Part shown: positions 54,531 to 64,000 of the stretch, piece by piece
Numbering within the stretch: the first letter of the stretch is position 1
Layout of the letters: each line of letters starts with the position of its first letter
Source: Closterium sp. Naga37s-1
Taxonomy: Eukaryota; Streptophyta; Zygnematophyceae; Desmidiales; Closteriaceae
DNA: 64,000 bases
NCBI GenBank assembly: GCA_947471745.1
Contig: CANJKZ010000927.1
Span: 504,501 to 568,500 of the forward strand
Direction of reading: 5' to 3'
Program-made: the position numbers and the translations under genes
The notes under the pieces: model-generated
Database searches by the model: none
What the model was told of the DNA's origin: nothing
Seen by the model: only the letters and a program-made list of their open reading frames with translations

Positions 54531-55270
54531 GAGGGAGTTTCGGGGCGTTGGCGAGGGCGACGAGGGGAGCGATGGGAGGGAGTTTCGGGGCGTTGGCGAG
54601 GGCGACGAGGGGAGCGACGGGATGGGAGAGAGGAAGGGCGACGGGAGGGAGTTTCGGGGCGTTGGCGAGGGCGACGAGGGGAGCGACGGTATGAGAGAGA
54701 GGAAGGGCGACGGGAGGGAGTTTCGGGGCGTTGGCGAGGGCGACGAGGGGAGCGACGGGATGGGAGAGAGGATGCGCGACGGGAGGGAGTTTCGGGGCGT
54801 TGGCGAGGGCGACGTGGGGAGCGACGGGATGAGAGAGAGGAAGGGCGACGGGAGGGAATTTCGGGGCGTTGGCGAGGGCGACGAGGGGAGCGACGGGATG
54901 GGAGAGAGGATGCGCGACGGGAGGGAGTTTCGGGGCGTTGGCGAGGGCGACGAGGGGAGCGATGGGATGGGAGAGAGGATGCGCTACGGGAGGGAGTTTC
55001 GGGGCATTGGCGAGGGCGACGAGGGGAGCGACGGGATGGGAGAGAGGAAGGGCGACGGGAGGGAGTTTCGGGGCGTTGGCGAGGGCGACGAGGGGAACGA
55101 CGGGATGGGAGAGGGGATGCGCTACGGGAGGGAGTTTCGGGGCATTGGCGAGGGCGACGAGGGGAGCGACGGGATGGGAGAGAGGAAGGGCGACGGGAGG
55201 CAGTTTCGGGGCGTTGGCGAGGGCGACGAGGGGAACGACGGGATGGGAGAGAGGATGCGCTACGGGATGG
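54531..55270. repeat. 69-bp minisatellite, about 11 units
   Basis: Units contain GAGTTTCGGGGCGTTGGCGA, then a CGACGAGGGGAGCGACGGGA segment, then GGGAGAGAGGAAGGGC or a GGATGCGC variant. Period is 69 bp except the first, shorter unit. Because 69 is 23 codons, frames remain open on both strands. Two unit types (AAGGGC and ATGCGC) partly alternate, suggesting higher-order duplication. Confidence 0.92.
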
Positions 55271-55927
55271 GCAACGGGATGGATGAACGGGAGGGGCGAC
55301 GGTATGGGCCACGGAAGGGCGACGACGACGGAACGGAACGGGAGGACGACGGGACGGCAGAATGGGCGGGTGACTGGACGGCCGAACAGGAGGGCTATGG
55401 GGAAGGAGAAGTGATCGCGTGGGTAAGGGAGGCAAGAGGAGATCACGTGAGCGACGGGACGGACATTCTGATTAATACATGTTGAGATAACGAGGGCAAC
55501 AGTCCAGACATAGCCTATGCCCAACCTAGCTACTTACCGTATAACTAGCGACGCAAAAATGGTAGTAGTTCACCCCATCCCAACTTGAAACATGAGCTGG
55601 GCCCAAATCGCTTGGATAGACTGAAACGATCGCCTATGCAATTGTCGTGCGAAATGAGAAATGAGAAATGCGACGCCACACATCCCCAGAATGTTTTTCT
55701 TTTGGCGGAAACCAATCAAAGGTGTTGGATTTGCACGTCTGCAGCGTTTGAAACGGTACCAACTTGTCAGTCCGGTCCAAAATTTGTTTCGCCCGGCAAA
55801 CTCGTCCCTGCGCTCTTTCAAGTTGGGTTTGGGTTCACTATTTTGCATTTCGGTTTTAATTTTGTATATTTTTACTGTGTAATGATTCAATTCATATGAT
55901 TTCTAACTGTAGGCATACTTTAGGTTT
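55271..55927. other. Unassigned stretch beside the minus-strand gypsy
   Basis: Lower GC. 55895-55925 (CTGTAGGCATACTTTAGG) resembles 49457-49475, so the gypsy probably sits in another copy of the dispersed repeat. No gene, RNA or repeat end is recognised in 55490-55890. Confidence 0.4.
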
Positions 55928-56254
55928 TGTTACGGGTGCAATGAATCGAAGTAGCGAGAATTGCACTAAGGTGTCAAACGAGTACAAAATGTGAGCGAAG
56001 GCATGAGCGAACATTTATACGCGAAACATGCAAACGGTAACGCGGTGCGTGCGAGCTAGCTAGTGCTATGCTGGCGGCGAGGCTCGGGCTAGTCCCGAAG
56101 CGTAGGCCGACACGGCCACGCCAGCAGTGCGAGGTTTGGCAAAACAGTGCGCGCGAAGTTGGCGAAGTCCCGTTAGCAGTAACGGGCGAACAACGGCTGT
56201 TGCTGTACGCGATGTAGTCGGGCTCCGTAAGGAATGCCGAGAAAATTCCTTACA
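55928..56254 (-). repeat. 3' LTR of the minus-strand gypsy
   Basis: 327 bp. Reads TGTAAGGAATTTTC to TTGCACCCGTAACA on the element strand and abuts a G-rich polypurine tract. Confidence 0.85.
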
Positions 56255-58218
56255 CTACCCCCCCCCTCAAGAAGCCCCCTCCGCTACGCGAGTGCGTGTA
56301 TATCGCGGAATCCCCGGCTCCTCAGGTACACTTGCAGGGCAGGGTGGTCTTCAATGTTGGCCAGGGGCACCTAGCTATCTTCAGTTGGCGTGCGGTCCTT
56401 CCAGCGAACGAGGAATTCAATCCTCCTGATTCCCGTGGGGTGTCGGATCCGATGGCTCAGGATTTTTTCGGGCTCGATGATCGGCTCCGATGCAGGGCGA
56501 GTCATGGATGGCGGGCGGTGGCGAGGCAATTGGCTTGTGGTTGGGATGTATGGGCGAAGCAAGCTGACGTGGAACGAAGGGCTGATGTACCAGTCGGTCG
56601 GTAACAGTAGGTGCGCGGTTACTGGCGTGATCATGTGGCTGATTTGGAATGGGCCACAGTAACGCGGTCGAAGTTTCGGTACGTCGGGCAGTCGCAGATT
56701 TTGCGTGTCGAGCAGTACGCAATCCCCTGACTGGTATGTGACTGGGCGGCGGTGGCGGTCAGCGTTGCGTTTAGCGATGACGTTTGCTTTTTTAATTGCT
56801 TCTGCGGCTCTGGTGCGGGCAGCTTGCAGAATTTCGGCAAATTGCTGTGCGCGTGGTGTTGGGTTGTCCGGACTCGGCGTCATGGGCACTGTAGGATTTT
56901 GCCCGTAGTTCAGGTAGAAGGGGGACTGCTGCGTCGTCGCTGACGTGGCGTTGTTGTACGCGAACTCGATCAGCGGCAGCTGCTGCTCCCAAGTCGTGGG
57001 GTCGTCGCACGTGGCACGAATCAACTGCTCCATCGTCTGATTCGTCCGCTCCGTTTGACTGTCGGTCTCGGGGTGGTACGACGAACTGAACTGTAGCCTG
57101 GTCCCGAACTGCTCCCAGAGGTTCTTCCAGAAGTTGCTAGTGAACTTCGTGTCCCTGTCGCTGATAATCGCTGCTGGTATCCCGCGCAGGCGAACAACGG
57201 CTGCGATGAACAGACGAGCGGTCTCCTCGGCTGAGATCGACTTTTTGCACGCAGCGAAGTGTGCCATCTTCGTCAACCTGTCAACGACGACCATCACCGC
57301 GTCGTTACCCCCAGGGTTCGAAGGTAACTCTGTGACGAAGTCCATGGTAACCTGCTGCCAGGCGCGCTCGGGCGGTGGTATCGGCTGCAATTGACCCGCC
57401 TTCCGCTTCCTTGAGCTCTTCATCACCTGCCACGTGGGGCACGAGCCCACGTGATGCTGCACGTTGGTCAACAGCTCCGGCCAGTAGTAATACCGCTGCA
57501 GTTGCTGTCGCGTTTTTTCTACCCCAAAATTTCCCGAGGTAATTCCGTCGTGTGCCTCCTGGAGTAGCAGCTCCCTCAGAAGTGAGTACGCGAGTACCCA
57601 GATGCGGTTGGTGCCTGTTTTTACGTAATAAACTCCTTTAGCTTCTGCCAGTTGTTGTGAATTTCCGATCGTGAAAAACGGGTCTGTGCGGTATCCGTGG
57701 GTGAATAGGCCTGTTAAAAGCGGGTTGGTTTGGGCGAGTAGGATGGCATGGAGTTGGGCGGTGGGGCGAGTGAGAGCGTCGGTGATGTTGGAGGCGCCTT
57801 ACTTGTACGTAACCGTGTAGTGGAAGTTGGACTCGAGGTAGTCCAACCAGTGAATCTGTCGCGGGTTGAGATTTGGTTGGGCGCGTAGGTACTGTAGTGA
57901 TCGGTGGTCTGTCCGTACTGTCACGTCGGCGCCAGTCAGGTAACACCGCCAAACCTTGAACGTGTGCACGATCGCCAACATTTCGCGGTCGTGTATCGGG
58001 TAGTTGCGTTCGGGCGGGTGCAGCTTGCAGGACTCGTACGCGATTGGCTGGAGGCCGTTCTTGAAATCCTGCAACAGTACTGCTCCCACAGCGATGTCAC
58101 TTGCATCAGTGACGAGCTCGAACGGACGGTGTGGATCTGCGATGTGAAGCACGGGCGGTGAGCACAAAATGTTTTTGAGGGCCGAGAAGGCAGCTTGCTC
58201 TTTCTCCCCCCACGTGTA
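55928..58218 (-). mobile_element. Ty3/gypsy element, 3' half
   Basis: Minus-strand parts from right to left are: RNase H (VTDASDIAVGAVL, DHRSLQYL), linker, H2C2 integrase zinc region (EAHDG), CPTWQVMKSSRK block, integrase core (VTMDFVTELP, VDRLTKMAHF), chromodomain-like tail (RRIEFLVRWKDRTPTE), polypurine tract and 3' LTR (55928-56254). It is the same family as the plus-strand gypsy at 17176-31726. It is broken, with about three breaks, and is cut at 58218 by a copia that continues beyond the window, so its 5' half is not visible. Confidence 0.9.
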
Positions 58219-58343
58219 TGTCAGATTTATATGACATAGCTACTGTAGGCTATAGTGGGGTAGCACATATGGGGTACAGTTTTCCTAGGGTTTGCATTTG
58301 TACCAAACTTTCCCTTAGTCATTTCATTCCTCGTTTCTTCTCA
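58219..58343 (+). repeat. 5' LTR of the 58219 copia
   Basis: 125 bp with TG...CA ends, GGGGTA boxes at 58257-58262 and 58271-58276, directly followed by the primer site. Confidence 0.88.
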
Positions 58344-58356
58344 TGGTATCGAGCAG

Positions 58357-58389
58357 GTTCCCTAGTGGGAACGATTCCTAGGGCCCACC
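58357..58389 (+). promoter_or_regulatory. Primer-site stem-loop and AGGGCCCACC box of the 58219 copia
   Basis: GTTCCC TAGT GGGAAC (58357-58372) then AGGGCCCACC (58380-58389), in the same order as the sister copies. Confidence 0.72.
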
Positions 58390-58734
58390 ACCACGAATTT
58401 TTTTTTCCTGCCCGGAGCGCGCTTCGCTCCGGCCCGAGTCGCGCCCTGTGTGCTCTCCCTACCGTCACGCCCTCGCTAGGCCCCTCACGGCCCCGTCGCG
58501 TCGCCCTTAGCGGCCCTCTCACGGCTCGTCGCGCCGCCCCTACGGCCCTTCGCGCCGCCCTTACGGCCCTTCGTGCCGCCCTTACGGCCCGTCGCGCCCG
58601 TCGCGCCGTCCTTACGGCCCCTCGTGCCGCCCCTTACGACCCCTCGCGCCGTCCCTTACGGCCCCTCGCGCGGCCCCTTACGCCCCTTACGGCCCCTCCC
58701 GCGGCCCCTCACGGCCCCCTACGGCTCGTCGCCG

Positions 58735-59230
58735 CCCTCCGCGGCCCCGCCACCTACCTGTGCGGCCCCGCCACCTACCTGTGCGGCCCCGCCACCTACC
58801 TGCGGCCCCGCCACCTACCAGCGGCCCCGCCACCTCCCCGCGGCCCCGCCACCTACCTGTACGGCCCCGCCACCTTCCTGCTGGCCCCGCCACCTACCTG
58901 CGGCCCCGCCACCTACCAGCGGCCCCGCCACCTACCAGCGGCCCCGCCACCTACCAGCGGCCCCGCCACCTACCTGCGGCCCCGCCACCTACCTGCGGCC
59001 CCGCCACCTACCAGCGGCCCCGCCGCCTCCTCCCAGCGGCCCCGGACGCCGCACTCTCAGCGGCCCCGCCGAGCCGCCCAGCAGCCGAGCCGCCCAGAAG
59101 CCGAGCCGCCGAGCCGCCCAACAGCCGAGCCGCCGAGCCGCCCAGCAGCCGAGCCGCCGAGCCGCCCAGCAGCCGAGCCGCCGAGCCGCCCAGCAGCCGA
59201 GCCGCCGAGCCGCCCTGCAGCCGAACCACC
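58735..59230 (+). repeat. GC-rich leader arrays of the 58219 copia
   Basis: GCGGCCCCGCCACCTACCTG units (about 15, 58740-59030) then GCCGAGCCGCCCAGCAGCC units (59070-59230). Similar in kind to the leader of the 9686 copy but with different copy number and order. Confidence 0.82.
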
Positions 59231-60341
59231 CGAGCCGCCCTGTCCGGTAAGAGCAGCGCCTCTTTCACAGCACTGCCCTCACCCTACTGTTTGCGCTACT
59301 AGTCTACTGCTGTCATGGCTACCCCTAGTGTCCTCGCTTTTGACGCTGAGGGTCGGGCCATTGACTTTGACGTCTGGATAGATGAACTGCAGCTTTTCTT
59401 ACAGTGCGACAGAGCAGACGGCCTCTCCCTCTTTGACCTCACTTCTGGTGCCTCTCCTGCCCCCGCTGCTGATGCTGAAGCCACTGTTCGCTCACAGTGG
59501 GCCACGCGCGATGCTGCTGCACGTCTTGCTGTGCATCGCCACCTGCCTACCTCTGAGCGTGCGCACTTTAGCCAATACAAGAGTGCTCACACCTTGTACG
59601 ACGCTGTAGTTGCGCGCTACTCCTCCCCTGCCACTGCTGCACTGAGCCGCCTCATGCTACCGTACCTCTTCCCTGACCTTGCTGCCTTTCCCACAGTCGC
59701 TGACCTCATTACGCACCTCCGCACTAGTGACACTCGCTACCGCGCTGCGCTTCCTGCTGAGTTCTGCGCCAAGAACCCCCCCCCCCATGTACATCACCCT
59801 CTACTACATAGTCACCCGACTCCCTGACTCCCTTCGCGTAGTCAGGGACCACTTCCTCTCAGTTTGCCCCACCACTCTCACCGTTGACCTCCTCGAGAAG
59901 TCCCTCCTAGCAGCAGAGAAGAGCATAGTAGCTGTAGGAGCCTCTCGTGGTGACCCTCGCACCCCCATCTTTGAGGGGTGTTCCCCCTCTCCCCTTTTGC
60001 CCTCTGTTGCCTCTGCTGCTGCGACCGACCTCGTTGGGCTTGAGTCGGTCGGTGCGGCGTCTACCCCTAGCGGGAGACGCCGCCCAGGCAAGGGCAAGGG
60101 GGGCAGGGGCACTGGAGGAGCTAGCGGGGGCGGCGGAGGCGGCGGTGGAGGCAGTGGAGGGGGTGGGGGTGGCGGTGGGGGTGGTGGTGGGGGTGGAGGT
60201 GTCGGTGGCGGCGGTGGAGGCGGAGGCGGCGGCGGCGGTGGCGGTGGGAGCGGAGGTGGCGGCGGTGGAGGAGGCGGCGGCGGAGGAGGTGGAGCTGGTC
60301 GGGGTGGCGCTGCGCAGAGGGTCGGCTCCGGTGGTGGTCAG

Positions 60342-60344
<3 letters not shown>

Positions 60345-60380
<36 letters not shown>
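60345..60380 (+). repeat. (CAG)12 microsatellite in copia gag
   Basis: Twelve perfect CAG codons after the glycine-rich tract. The 9686 copy has four at the same place (near 11886). Confidence 0.92.
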
Positions 60381-60382
<2 letters not shown>

Positions 60383-62394
60383 CACTCGTGACATCCCCCC
60401 TCCTCAGCAGCTCCGTGAGTGGTACGCGGCACGCCAGCGGGGTGGGGGTACTGGTCCGTGCACCTACGTCCTACGCACCGGCGACCGCGCGGGTGACCAG
60501 TGCGGGGGTGCGCACTCCACCCAGCGCTGCTTTGGCCGCCTGACGGACGCTTGGCGTCACCAGTTCCCTGAGGCCACTGAGATTCCCCGCTGGGGTGAGC
60601 TGTCTAGGGCGGGTGTCGCTGTCTTTGACCTTGACTTTGATGCTATTCTTGCTGCCATGTATACTGTGACTATTAGTGATGAGGGTGACTGTTACCGGTG
60701 TTTTCCGCCCGACCCGGGCATTGAGACTGCTGCTCTAGGTACTGGTGAGGCTGCTGCTCTAGGTGCTAGCGAGGCTGCTGCTCTAGGTGCGTCTGCTCCC
60801 TCAGGTACTGGTGAGTCTGCTCTCTCAGGTTCTGCGTCGGCTTCGGCCTCCCACACCTTCACCCTTGACTCGGGGGCTTCTCGCTCCTTCTTTCGAGACC
60901 GCACCACACTCACGCCGCTTGGCCGGCCAGTTGCGGTCTCTCTGGCAGACCCCTCTGGGGGTCCTGTCCTTGCTCACTTCTCCACTGTCCTCCCGTGTCC
61001 GGCGGCCCCCTCTGGCACCCTGTCTGGTCTTTACCTCCCCTCGTTCTCTACGAACTTGGTGAGTGGTGCTGACCTACAGGATGCGGGGGTTCACCAGTTC
61101 ACTCCTGCGAGTCAGCGGGTGACCCACTGCACGGACGCTCGGACTGGCCGACACCTGGCCACGTTTACCCGTCGGCCGGGGTCGAGCCTGTACACCCTGA
61201 CCACTGCGTCTCCTCCAGTCACTGCGTCTGGTCAGGTAGCTGCGTCGGGTCAGGTGTTTGCTGCAGCGTCCAGGTCTGGTCCTGAGTCTGCCCCCTGTTC
61301 GTGTCGCCTCCTGTCTCACGAGACTCTCCTCTGGCACCACCGCCTTGGTCACCCCTCCCTGCTTCGTCTCCGAGGCATGGCCTCCCGTGTCCTTGTCTTT
61401 GGTCTTCCCCGGTCCCTCCCTCCCCTTCCTCCGGGGCCTGGCCCTACCTGCGTCCCCTGTGTCGAGGGGCGGCAGCGGGCTGCCCCTCACTCCTCCCAGT
61501 TTCCTCCGACAGAGGCCCCGCTGCAGACGCTTCACATGGACGTGCGGGGCCCGGCCCGCGTCCGTGGACAGGGTCACGAGCGCTACTTCCTGCTGGTGGT
61601 TGACGACTACTCGCGTTACACCACAGTCTTCCCCTTGCGCAGCAAGGGTGATGTCACTGAGGTGTTGATCGACCGGATCCGCGCAGCTCGTCTCCACCTC
61701 AGGCAGAGCTTCGGCTCGGACTTTCCTGTTCTGCGTCTGCACTCTGACAGAGGTGGAGAGTTCTCCTCTGGCCTTCTGCGAGCCTACTGTCGTGCACGAG
61801 GCATCCGCCAGACCTTCACGCTTCCGGACTCTGCACAGCAAAATGGGATTGCTGAGCGCCGCATTGGCATGGTCATGGACGTCGCCCGTACGTCCATGAT
61901 GCATGCGGCTGCCCCCCATTTTCTGTGGCCGTTTGCGGTTCGGTACGCGGCGCATCAGATCAACCTTCACCCCAGGGTCTCCATGCCGGAGACCTCCCCA
62001 GCCTTGCTGTGGACGGGGAAGGTTGGCGATGCGTCTGCGTTCCGTGTCTGGGGATCTCGGGCGTTTGTCCGCGACTTGTCTGCGGACAAGCTGTCCCCTC
62101 GTGCTGCTCCTTGCGTCTTCCTTGGCTTCCCCCCTGACGCGCCAGGGTGGCAGTTCTACCACCCCACCTCTCGCCGTGTTCTGTCCTCCCAGGACGTCAC
62201 GTTTGACGAGTCGGTCCCCTACTACCGCCTCTTCCCCTACCGCACTCCGTCCCTCCCCCCGCCACCGCTCTTCCTTGTACCAGGTCCCCCCCCGGTAGAC
62301 CCCCTCCCCCCTCAGGGTCCTGCCCCTTCAGGTGTGTCCCAGGTAGACGCAGTCGAGCCTGTCGAGGTTACTGGTGACTCTGGTGCTGCTGAGG

Positions 62395-62690
62395 GTGCTG
62401 AGCCTGGGGGTGCTGACTCTGGGGGTGCTGAGCGTGTGGGTGCTACGCCTGGGGGTGCTGAGCCTGAGGGTGCTACTACTGGGGGTCCTGAGCCTGGGGG
62501 TGCTGAGCCTGGGGGTGCTACTACTGGGGGTGCTGAGCCTGGGGGTGCTGAGCCTGGGGGTGCTACGCCTGGGGGTGCTGAGCCTGGGGGTGCCACGCCT
62601 GGAGGTGCTGAGCTTGGGGGTGCGGAGCCTGAGGGAGCTGGGCCTGCTCGTGTGGCGTCTGGCGGTGCTGAGCCTGGAGGTTCTCCGGGT
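62395..62690 (+). repeat. 15-bp linker repeat of the 58219 copia
   Basis: About 18 units of GGGGGTGCTGAGCCT with ACT-ACT and ACG-CCT variants, in frame with the surrounding pol. Unit order differs from 13900-14180. Confidence 0.82.
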
Positions 62691-64000
62691 GCTTCGTCTC
62701 GGCGGGAGCCACTCTCTCCACAGGAGCTGCGCGAGTGGTTTGCCCGGCGCTGGAGGCGTGCTGCTGGAGCTGGAGGTTCGTCGGCTGCTGAGGGTGCTGG
62801 TGCCGCGGGTCCCGGAGGTGCTCGTACTGGGAGTACTGGAGCTGCTGGGCCTGCGGGTACGAATGGAGCTGGAGCTGCTGAGGGTGTTGGCGCTGAGGCT
62901 ACTGCTGTCGGTCCTGGAGGCGGTCCTGCTGGGGGTGCTACTGGTGCTGCTGGAGGTACTGGAGCTGGAGGTGCTGCTGGCACTGGTGCTGCCGCTGGGG
63001 GTACTGGTGCTGTCCCTGCTGTGTCTGGAGTCGCCGCGCGGCCTCGGCCGTACTTCGTTCCGCTCCTTCAGCAGGTTCTTGGTCTCCCGCCTTCTACTGG
63101 TCCTCCTCCTCCCTTAGAGTGTCCACAGCCTGTCCCGTCATAGTTACAGTTACAGCCGGCCTCCCCACTGCCCGCTCCTTCTCCCTACACTGGTCCTACT
63201 AGAGGTCTTGCTGAGCGTCGTGAGCCTGCGTCTCGCCCTGCGTCGCCTGTCCGTGCTGCTCGCACTAGTGGCCGTGGTTCGCGTCAGCGTCCTCCTCCTG
63301 TCCCTGGCACGCACCGGATGTCTCTGCGTCCGTCCACTGCTCCTCTGCGTGCCCCTTTGCCTTCTCCTCCTGAGTCCTCTCGTCCTGCTCTTCCTGACCC
63401 GGAGTCGGACTCTCTTCGTGCTGCCAGTCCTACTGTCACGCGTCTCCTTGCTACTGTTGTCACTGGCCCTTCCTTTGAGTCCACTGCTGCGTCTGCCCTA
63501 GTTACTGAGCTCGTCGACTTTACTGCTCGCTGTCGTCTAGACTACGCTGCTAGTCTTGTTGCTGAGTCTGAGTCTGTCTGTCCTCCGTCCGTCGGGGGTG
63601 AGTGTGCCCTTGGCACGGATGTCCTTGAGGACAGGCAGGAGGAGTTCCAGTGTTTGGCTGCTGCTTCACCTCATCTCGTGTCCGTACTGCTTACCCCTGA
63701 GGGAGACCCGGATGCACTTGACATCCCGACTCCGCGCTCTTACGCGGAGGCGATAGAGGGTCCCTACTCCTCTCAGTGGCAGGCAGCTATGGACGCAGAG
63801 ATGGCTTCCTGGAAGTCCACAGGCACCTACGTTGACGAGGTTCCCCCGCCTGGGGTGAACATCGTCAGTGGCATGTGGATTTTCAGGGTGAAGCGGCCGC
63901 CGGGTTCTCCGCCTGTCTTCAAGGCGCGTTACGTGGCTCGTGGCTTCAGTCAGCGGCAGGGAGTTGACTACTTTCAGACCTTCTCTCCCACCCCGAAGAT

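Larger units (their letters stand above)
58219..64000 (+). mobile_element. Ty1/copia element, short-LTR family, runs off the window
   Basis: 5' LTR 58219-58343 (TGTCAGATTT...CTTCTCA, 125 bp) is followed by the primer site TGGTATCGAGCAGG, stem-loop, GC-rich leader (58500-59230) and gag from 59315. A glycine-rich tract, knuckle, protease, integrase, repeat-rich linker and the start of reverse transcriptase follow at the window edge. It is close in sequence to the whole copy at 9686-17119 throughout. About two breaks are visible in the part present. It is inserted in the gypsy RNase H region; the left flank is GTGTA. The 3' LTR and the partner duplication lie outside, so LTR age cannot be given. 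Confidence 0.93.

Noticed and set aside
53947-55524. 525-codon minus-strand frame with 23-residue repeats
   Set aside because: It follows the 69-bp minisatellite, and the opposite strand is open for equally long. There is no start context or domain to favour a gene.

Overview
The window is eukaryotic and dominated by transposons: roughly two thirds is LTR-retrotransposon sequence, with one whole hAT DNA transposon and many minisatellites. The plant-type Ty1/copia and Ty3/gypsy elements, a TRIM with the plant initiator-Met primer site and a BED/DUF659/hAT transposase point to the green lineage. The strong GC bias and Gly/Ala/Pro-rich low-complexity coding suggest a streptophyte (charophyte-like) alga or an early-diverging plant; that placement is an impression, not a search result. 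I recognise no host gene with confidence.

Layout. 1-2044: a minisatellite and a minus-strand copia fragment. 2045-9685: a minus-strand copia whose own 3' end is missing; its 5' LTR is split by a whole plus-strand copia (9686-17119, 132-bp LTRs, CCCCA target duplication, one 1991-codon gag-pol frame). 17176-31726: a plus-strand Ty3/gypsy 3' half carrying three nested insertions: a 345-bp TRIM (17969-18313), a long-LTR copia (19017-24287) and a short-LTR copia (24634-31596), each with a perfect 5-bp target duplication. 31727-38663: lower-complexity DNA with minisatellites, repeated Ala-rich exon-like blocks and one unidentified coding-like frame (36569-37102, minus). 38672-41530: hAT element with perfect 18-bp inverted ends, 8-bp duplication and an uninterrupted 708-aa transposase. 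41971-49202: older minus-strand copia with CAACC duplication. 49208-55927: minisatellite-rich DNA and copies of an unnamed dispersed repeat. 55928-58218: minus-strand Ty3/gypsy, cut by a plus-strand copia that starts at 58219 and runs off the window.

What ties it together. Five short-LTR copia copies are one family. All share a paired GGGGTA-N8-GGGGTA box in the LTR and a stem-loop next to the primer-binding site followed by an invariant AGGGCCCACC box. They also share a private GC-rich tandem array in the leader and a 15-bp-repeat linker between integrase and reverse transcriptase. The LTR box and the leader stem-loop with its box look like undescribed cis-acting parts and are the most interesting signals here. 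Counted LTR differences give a relative age order: 24634 and 9686 copies youngest (1 difference each), then 19017 (7 in 547), the TRIM (5 in 138), then 41971 (9 in 129).
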